From the NCBI GenBank assembly GCA_028571685.1, contig CM053143.1, positions 196,857,829-196,921,828 of the forward strand: a stretch of 64,000 bases of DNA, read 5' to 3'. The notes beneath the pieces were generated by a model, which saw only the letters and a list, made by a program, of their open reading frames with translations, made no database searches and had not been told where the DNA came from. Below are positions 57,901 to 64,000 of this stretch, piece after piece (position 1 is the first letter of the stretch; the number at the start of each line of letters is the position of its first letter). The stretch is from Heterohyrax brucei (taxonomy: Eukaryota; Chordata; Mammalia; Hyracoidea; Procaviidae). The translations under genes and the position numbers were made by a program.

Positions 57901-57964
57901 GTAAAAACCACACCAAAATTACAAGGAATACTAAAGGGAGTTCTCCAGTTAGAAAATCAGTAAC
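54930..57964 (+). pseudogene. L1 ORF1 (RNA-binding protein), split by a MaLR-like element
   Basis: ORF1 encodes the trimeric coiled-coil RNA chaperone of L1. Coiled-coil-like sequence with many Lys and Glu lies before 55278; after the insertion at 57440 the text continues with the RNA-recognition and C-terminal part (YKDLKEKLP-type text at about 57786-57815). The frame is broken by the 2162-bp insertion and by several stops. Not functional. Confidence 0.8.
55278..57439 (+). mobile_element. Complete MaLR-like LTR element (provirus) inside L1 ORF1
   Basis: 5' LTR 55278-55834 (557 bp, starts TGTCACAGATTGAGTCATG, ends GACA), internal region 55835-56895, 3' LTR 56896-57439 (544 bp, starts TGTCATGGATTGCATTGTG, ends TAGACA). 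The flanking 5-mers are identical, AACTC at 55273-55277 and 57440-57444, as for ERVL/MaLR insertion. A purine-rich tract (GGGAGAAAGAAGATAGAA) lies directly before the 3' LTR and is the expected polypurine tract. The internal 1.06 kb has no long open frame or recognisable gag or pol; MaLR elements are non-autonomous and usually lack pol. A complete element is unusual, because most copies are solo LTRs. Confidence 0.9.
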
Positions 57965-58385
57965 ATCAGATAACCCAAGACTAGACCACAAGACAGAGCA
58001 AGCTCATGACAACCCAGATAGGGAAGTCACAAAAAAAAGTTAAAATTGAGACACTGAAAATAGAGAAACAGAAACATCAAAATGTAAAAGAGGTCAATAT
58101 TAAAAAAGAAAAAATGTACTAAAAATGCAGTCAGATCTTTCATGTGCAAAGGAAGTCAGGGCAATATAAATACATGAAAGACTGGTTTAAACTTGGAGAA
58201 ATAGAGGCAGATACTAAGGTAATCAAAAGGAAACTAACAATCCTACACATTAAAATAAAATTCAAGAAAAACATAAACAGCAAATACAAAATCAACAACA
58301 GTGAAAAAGATGAAAAGAAAAACTACACAGCACAGAAAATTAAGCAGAAGAAGCTGTCACAATATAAACAAAAAAATGCATCAAA

Positions 58386-60397
58386 ATGACAGCACTAAAC
58401 TCATACCTATCAATAATTACACTGATAATGAATGGACTAAATGCACCAGTAAAGAGATGCAGAGAGGCAGAATAGATTAAACACACACACACATACACAC
58501 ACACAGTTCGTCTATTTGCTACCTGCAAGAGACACACTTTAGACTTAAGGACAAGCTAAAACGCAAAGGATGGAAAAAATATATCAAGCAAACAACAGTC
58601 AAAAAAGAGCAAAAACTGGCAGTGTTGATCTCTAAAAAATAGATTTTAGGCAAAATCCATGATAACGTATAAGGAAAGACACTATATAATGATTAAAGAG
58701 TCAACACACCCGTGGATGTAATCATAACAAATGTTTACATACATGACAGGGCTACAAAATACATAAACTCGAAAATCATTGAAAAGAGAAACTGACAAAT
58801 CCACAATAATAGTAGCCTTCAGCACACCACTTTTGGTGAAGCATGGAAAATTCAGAAAGATGCTCAATAAATACATGGAATATTCAAATGCCACAGTCAA
58901 CCAACTTGACTTCATAGATGTATACAGAACACTCCAACCTAAAACAGAAAAATGTACTTTCTTTTCCAATGCACATGAAACCTTCTCCAGAATACTGTAC
59001 ATATTAGACCACAAAGCAAGCATTAGCAGAATCCAAGACATGGAAATATTAAAAAGTGTCTTTTCTGAACATAAATTTATAAAAATGGAAATCAATAACA
59101 GAAAAGTTTAGGAAAGTAAATACATGGAAACTGAACAACACTTTGCAAAAAAAGCTACAGGGTTATAGAAGAAATTAAGGACAGGTTAAAGAAATTCACA
59201 GAGCCAAATGAGAATGAAAACACATCCCACCAGAACCTTTGGGACACATCAAAAGCAGTGCTCAGAGGGGAATTTATAGCAATCAGTGCACACATTAAAA
59301 AAGAAGGAAGTTCCAGAATCAAGACAACTCAAACAAATAGAGAGGAGCGAAAGAAGCCCTTGGGAGCCAGAGGAAAGCAAATAAAAAATAGAGCAGAACT
59401 GAAAGAAACAAAGAATAGAAAAATAATTCAGAGAGTTAACAAGACCTAACATGGTTCTTTGAAAATACCAACAAGACCAACAAGCCATTGACCAAACTAA
59501 CAAAATAAAATCAGGAGAGGAAGCAAATAACTCAAATAAACAATGAGATGGGCCATATCACAACAGATCCAACTAAAAATAAAAGAATCAGAATACTATG
59601 AAAAATTGCACTCTAACAAATTTGAAAACCTAGAGGAAATGGACAAGTTTCTAGAAACACACTACCTACCTAAATCAGCACAAAAAAGATTGAACAACTG
59701 AATAAACTGGTAACAAGAGATTGAAAAGGTAATTTTAAAAAGGCTCACCAAAAAATCACTGGTCCTAATGGCTTCACTGGAGAATTCTACCAAACTTTCA
59801 GAGAAGAGTTAACACCACTATTACTAAAGATGTTTCAGAGCAAGGAAAAGGATGGAATACTCTCGGATTCATTCTATGAAATCAGCATAACCCTGACACC
59901 AAAACTAGGTAAGTGTATTACAAAAAAGAAAATTGTATGCCAGTGTCTCTCATGACTCAAAAATCTTCAACAAATACATAGCCAATAGAATTCAACAACA
60001 TATCAAAAAAATAATTCGCCCTGACCAATTGGGATTCATATTAAGTATGCAGGAATAGTCCAACATTAGAAAAATAATCAACGTAATCCATCACATAAAT
60101 AAAAGACCAGAACCACATGATCTTACTAATTGGTGCTGAGAAGGCATTTGACAAAATCCAACACCCATTCATGTTAAAAACTTGCAGAAAAACAGGAATA
60201 GAAGGGAAAATTCTCAACATAGTAAAAGGCATTTATACAGTCAGTAGTCACCACCATCCTGAATGAAGAGGAGTCTAACAGTATTCTTCCTGAGAATGGG
60301 AACCAGACAGGGTGCACTTTGCCATTGCTTTTGCTCAACACTGTGCTGGATATTCTAGCGAGAGCAACTAGGCTAGAAAATGAAAGAAAGGGTATTC
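58386..60397 (+). pseudogene. L1 ORF2, broken and truncated
   Basis: ATG at 58386 starts endonuclease text parallel to that at 1381 (SYLSIITLIMNGLNAPVKRC). Frameshifts and stops are frequent. RT text runs to about 60397 (near FAIAFAQHCAG-type sequence), where an LTR-like piece begins. The catalytic FADD region and the Cys-rich domain are absent. Confidence 0.85.
58480..58506 (+). repeat. Short CA microsatellite within L1 ORF2
   Basis: ACACACACACATACACACAC, a local expansion inside the decayed L1. Confidence 0.9.
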
Positions 60398-60475
60398 GTC
60401 TCATGCTGGCTTCTCTAGAGAAGCAAAACTGATAAAGCATGTAAGTATTTTTATATAGAAAGATTTATATATTTT
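60398..60475. mobile_element. LTR-like fragment inside L1
   Basis: CTCATGCTGGCTTCTCTAGA followed by GAAGCAAAACTGATAAAGCA resembles the start of the repeat at 53036. It begins exactly where L1 ORF2 text stops. The rest of the LTR may lie beyond the L1 3' end, near 61706-62036. Confidence 0.5.
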
Positions 60476-61686
60476 TGTGTGAGAAACTATGTTGAGCTGT
60501 AACTTTTACCTGACAGACTTTTACCATAACAGAAAACTTACAGTATATTCACACAGTGGAATACTATGCTGCAATAAAGAACAATGATGAATCTGTGAAG
60601 CATCAAATCATACGGTGAATCTAGAAGGCATTACACTGAGGGAAATTTGTCAGTCACAAAAGGACAAATACTATATGAGACCACTATTATAAGAACTCAT
60701 GAAAAGGTTTAAGCACAGAAGAAAACATTCTTTGATGGTTATGAGAGTGGGGAGGGAAAGAGAGGAAAAATTGATAACTAGATAGTAGGCAAGAATTTTC
60801 TTGGGTTAAGGGAAGGAGAACACACAATACAGTGGAAGTCAGCACAGATGGACTAAATCAAAAGCCAGTAAGTTCCCTGGATGCAACCAAATTCTTCAAG
60901 GAACACTGTAGCAGGGGTTGAAGTCTGGGGATCATGGTTTCATGGGACATCTATGTCAACTGGCATAACAAAGTTTATTAAGAAAATGGTCTGCATCCCA
61001 TTTTGGTGAGTGGCATCTAAAGTCTTAAAAGCTCATGAGCAGCCATCTGAGATGTGTCAGTTGGTCCCAACTCACCTGGAGCAAAGAAAAATGAAGAACA
61101 CCCAAGACACAAGGAAAATGTTATTCCAGGAAACAAAAGGAACCACATAAACAAGAAACTCCATCAGCCTGAGACCAGAAGAGCTAGATGGTTCTTAGGT
61201 CCCACCAATAACCACCTGACAGGGAACACAACAAAGAATTCCTGATGAGGCAGGAAAAGAGTGGGGTGCAGAACTCAAATTCTATAAAAAGATCTGACTT
61301 GAGGGTCAGACTAAGACTGGAGGAACCCCAGAAGACATGGCCCATGAACTCTGTTAGCCCAGAACTATAACTGTTCCCAGGGCCAACTCTTCAGACAAAG
61401 ATTATACTGTGTGTAAGACATAAAATGATACTTCTGGAGAGAGTGCTTCTTAGTTCAAGCAGACACCTGAGACTAGATGAGCAGCTCTTGTCCGGAGGCA
61501 AGGTGAGAAGGCAGAAGGGGACAGGAATTGGTGGAAGGGACACAGGAAATCCAGGATGGAAAGGAGGAATGTGCAGTTGCACTATAGGGATGACAGTTAG
61601 AGTCACATGGCAATGTGTGTATACATTTTTGTGTGAGAAACTAACTTGAGCTGTAAACTTTTACATGAGGCACAATAAAATAAAAA

Positions 61687-62261
61687 GTTTTGAACAGCAT
61701 CGTAACTGCCAAACTACTGAGAGTCATGGCCCAGCCAAATTGACATACAGTCTTAACCACCACAATCCACCCATTATCAAGTTGGCACCTGTACATATCT
61801 CCTTAAACTGCACGCAATCTCTGAATGAAGACATAAAGTCATGCTTGCAGCTAACATGATGCAACTAAGCCACATATGACTGAAAGCATACTAGCCCTGT
61901 TTATATCTTACATAAGCGAAGAAAACAAAAATATTTGATGTCCATCAGTGATGCAGAAATACTCTGTACATCATTAAAAAGCTGCCAAACCACAGTGGAT
62001 CGTGGCCCAGCCAAGCTGACACACAACTTTAGCCATGACAGATGCATTTGGAAGGGAAGGGATGGAAATGGTTCTTAGGTTAAATGGGAGCTGGGAAGAA
62101 ACCCCAAAGTGAGATGTCTCACGAATAATCAGAAATGTACATTGGAGTGGGTGTGGGATGCAGGGAACAGAGGTAGAGAGAGGGATTCATGTGGTCAGGG
62201 CCCTGCTAGAAGATGTGAAAACCAAGATGCCTCAGTGACTGTCGGTCCTCAGCATCCCACA
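61687..62261. repeat. Unassigned sequence with a 55-bp direct repeat
   Basis: A block starting ACTGCCAAACTACTGAGAGT at about 61705 recurs as GCTGCCAAACCACAGTGGAT at about 61981. Both continue CATGGCCCAGCCAAATTGAC / CGTGGCCCAGCCAAGCTGAC and end ACTTTAGCCATGACA-like. The 276-bp spacing and the LTR-end-like text suggest LTR ends, but the family is unknown. Confidence 0.5.
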
Positions 62262-62475
62262 GTATGCCAAATCAGTTGCTGTGGAGTCATGCCCTCATGA
62301 TGACCTCATGGGTGTCAGAGTATCACTGTGCTCCTTGGAGGTTCCATGGCCGGTTGACTTTTCAGCAGTGAATCACCAGACCTTCCTTCTAAGGCACCTC
62401 TGAGTGAACTTCAACCTCCAGCCCTTTTGTTGAGTAACTGTGCATGTTAACCATTTGCATCCCCCAAGGTAATGT
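62262..62475 (-). mobile_element. AfroSINE, minus strand
   Basis: Reversed AfroSINE: CAGTTGCTGTGGAGTCATGC, GGTGTCAGAGTATCACTGTG, TTCCTTCTAAGGCACCTCTG, then the tRNA-derived head reversed (TGTTGAGTAACTGTGCATGT, TAACCATTTGCATCCCCCAA). Confidence 0.93.
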
Positions 62476-63329
62476 GCTGAAAACCCCACACATGTGCTGC
62501 CAGATTTTGATCAGCGTTTAAAGTGTATGCTGCTGTGATCCAGTCCACAAGATGTGCTGTGGCCATGTCAGGTGAAGGACCAAGCCTTCACAAGCAGAGA
62601 GGTGTTTGGTGTGAGTAAATAGTACTGAGACGTTCAAGCCCTGGAAGGGAAGCAACAAAGCTGCTCAAGGCCGTGGACAGCGCTGCAGTGCTGACGGTGA
62701 GCTGTGCAGTGGGTGTGGGGTGGGGACAAGAGGCACAGGTCCGACACAGCCACTCTGCAGTGGTGGTGTGGTGATGATGGCAGACTTACTGGGTGTTGCC
62801 TTGGGTCTTTAATCCCTTCATGTGTGGATGGTGGCAGCTGTTACACACTTGGACAGTGTGTCCTGAAGACAGCAAGGATGAGAAGCTTTGCCCTGGATAG
62901 ATTTGATGACCAAGCCACAGTTCTGCCCTGAGCTGGTGTTTGTGTTTGGGAAACAGGTGGGATCTGGGCTGCTTACCAGGGAAGCTGGCCTAGAAAACAA
63001 GAGCCAAGCAAGTGAAGGGAAGAGGAGGTGGTGGACGCGATGAACGAGGCTGCTGGTTGAAGCTGGCCCTTGGTGGAGGGGCTTCTCTGGGAGGTCGAAG
63101 ACTGCAGTGACCACAGCCAGGAGGGCATTCCCCTTGTCGTCGTGCAAAAGAGTCAGCGAAGGGCAACCTGGAAACAGAATGCCTTCTAAGTCCTTGCACA
63201 CGTTGTTTGTTTTGCTTGTCCACTGGAGATCTTCTAGGTTTCCTTCCAGTTCAGTGAACACTTTGTGGAGTTCCCCCCACACCCCTGGGCACTTGCTTCT
63301 TTGCTAGTCTCCTGCAGCAACCAATAGCA
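62476..63329. other. CRMP1 intron, no recognised feature
   Basis: Unique-looking sequence. A minus-strand open frame at 62818-63282 has no recognised domain. Confidence 0.4.
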
Positions 63330-63460
63330 GAGTGGCTCTCAGTGTGGTCCTGAGATCAGCAGCTTCTGCGATGCTGGATCTTGTCAGAAATGCAAACCCT
63401 GGGAGTCACCTGAGGCAGGTGCACAGCACAATGAGCTTAAACAAGCCTCTAGTCACTCCC
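63330..63460 (+). mobile_element. MER5A-like hAT DNA transposon
   Basis: GTGGCTCTCAGTGTGGTCCT, then TTGTCAGAAATGCAAACCCT, then CACAATGAGCTTAAACAAGC and CCTCTAGT, in MER5A order. Confidence 0.75.
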
Positions 63461-63469
63461 GAAGTTTTT

Positions 63470-63655
63470 CTTTCCTTGACTGATTTTCAGAAGTAGGTCA
63501 CCAGCCCTTTCCTTCTAGTTTGTCTTAGCCTGGAAGCATCACTAGGCCTGTCTGCCAAGGCTGGCTCTGCTAGTATTTCAAAGACCAGTGTCCCTACTTC
63601 TCCATCACAGCAACACGCCAGCCACCACAGTACAACAAACTGAGAGACAGTCAGT
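63470..63655 (+). mobile_element. AfroSINE-family variant (same type as 23835-24205)
   Basis: CTTGACTGATTTTCAGAAGT, CCAGCCCTTTCCTTCTAGTT, TGTCTTAGCCTGGAAGCATC, then CATCACAGCAACACGCCAGC and ACAACAAACTGAGAGACAGT, matching 24060-24200. Confidence 0.82.
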
Positions 63656-63912
63656 GGACACTGAGAACAGAAGATCAGTGTAAAATTGGTTCATTTGGAT
63701 TGTGGCGTTGGTGAAGAATACTGAATATCCCGTGTACTGCTGCAAGGATGAACAAAGCTGTCTTGGAGAAAGTACAGCCAGAATGCTCATTAGAAGCCAA
63801 GATGGTAAGACTTGGATTCACCTACTCTGGACATGTCCTCAAGAAAGATCAGTTACTAGAAAAGGATATCACACTTGGAAAAGTGGAGGATCAGTGAAAA
63901 GGAGGGAACTCC
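63656..63912 (+). mobile_element. RTE/BovB-type LINE 3' fragment
   Basis: Text of the RTE polymerase C-terminus: AATACTGAATATCCCGTGTA is followed by TTAGAAGCCAAGATGGTAAG, ACTCTGGACATGTCCTCAAG and GGATCAGTGAAAAGGAGGGA, as at 13745-13850 and in reverse at 9110-9260. It stops before the 3' tail. Confidence 0.78.
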
Positions 63913-63924
63913 TTCGGCATACCC

Positions 63925-64000
63925 CTTGGGTGAGTGGCATCTGGCTCTTAAAAACTAACAAACTGCCATCTAAGAAACACCAATTGGTCCCAGCACACCT
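63925..64000 (+). mobile_element. L1 3' UTR fragment at window edge
   Basis: TGAGTGGCATCTGGCTCTTA and CCAATTGGTCCCAGCACACC match the L1 3' UTR at 61003-61080 (GTGAGTGGCATCTAAAGTCT). It continues beyond the window. Confidence 0.75.

Larger units (their letters stand above)
54080..61686 (+). mobile_element. Long L1 LINE, probably near full length, with nested insertions
   Basis: 54080-54720 may be the L1 5' UTR (GC-moderate, GAACCTGAGAGCTGGTGGCT); this part is inferred. ORF1 coiled-coil sequence (ISETEDKALDTKVFEEKLNK at about 55177-55236) runs up to the provirus at 55278 and resumes at 57440. ORF2 starts with ATG at 58386. Endonuclease text (58440-59110) and RT text (59700-60390) are broken by many stops. 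At about 60398 an unrelated LTR-like piece and a segment like the L1 3' terminus interrupt it; the region with the RT catalytic motif is missing. 60530-61686 is the 3' part, ending CACAATAAAATAAAAAG. Confidence 0.85.
47591..64000 (+). other. CRMP1: CRMP1 intron 1 (after the short first exon), incomplete
   Basis: From the donor at 47591 to the right edge no sequence encoding the expected exon 2 (SDRLLIKGGRI) was found, so the intron is at least 16.4 kb. The first part (47591-52400) is unique-looking except for a GT microsatellite and scattered weak MIR text. The rest holds an LTR-like repeat, a large L1 with a nested provirus, AfroSINE, RTE and MER5A-like fragments, all listed separately. Confidence 0.85.

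Noticed and set aside
1-64000. CRISPR arrays, prokaryotic operons, phage or plasmid modules
   Set aside because: Nothing of the kind is present; spaced repeats are microsatellites, minisatellites and transposons of a mammalian genome.

Overview
The window is a piece of a mammalian nuclear genome. It carries copies of the afrotherian tRNA-derived SINE family (AfroSINE), afrotherian-type RTE/BovB LINEs that share the SINE 3' tail, and L1 elements with a lineage-specific 3' UTR. This points strongly to Afrotheria (elephant, sirenian, hyrax, aardvark, tenrec and relatives); I cannot name the species. There are no prokaryotic genes, CRISPR arrays or convincing structural RNA genes.

The only protein-coding gene I can name is CRMP1 (collapsin response mediator protein 1) on the + strand, represented by two alternative first exons. 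The long-isoform exon has its coding part at 43522-43902, preceded by a very GC-rich promoter with a duplicated GC-box array. The short-isoform exon has its 13-codon coding part at 47552-47590 and its own CpG-island promoter. Both end in phase 0 at consensus donors, so both can join the same exon 2. No exon 2 was found, so 47591-64000 appears to be first-intron sequence. A further CpG-rich patch with NRF1-like and CCAAT motifs (45740-46070) lies between the two first exons.

The 43 kb upstream of CRMP1 is mostly intergenic and repeat-rich. Layout: an L1 3' end (1-1147) followed by a larger broken L1 (about 1160-6664) carrying a solo LTR; a GT-rich tract (7140-10155) split by a fold-back mariner element and an RTE that itself contains an LTR; an RTE deletion derivative (13205-13990); an ACC-repeat array; an MLT1-type LTR (17543-19470) split by an RTE and an AfroSINE; an orphan CpG island at 24.6-25.5 kb with a G-rich 14-bp minisatellite; and scattered MIR, L2, MER5A-like, AfroSINE and old L1 fragments. 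One possible terminal coding exon (34744-34968) is reported with low confidence. In human the genes upstream of CRMP1 are C4orf50 and JAKMIP1 in the same orientation, so C4orf50-like exons could lie here, but none is recognised.

The CRMP1 intron carries a long L1 (about 54.1-61.7 kb). Its ORF1 is split by a complete two-LTR MaLR-like element (55278-57439) with perfect 5-bp target duplications. AfroSINE, MER5A-like and RTE pieces follow at the right edge. The window's interest lies in nested transposon history and in CRMP1 promoter architecture; I see no evidence for a new multi-gene system.
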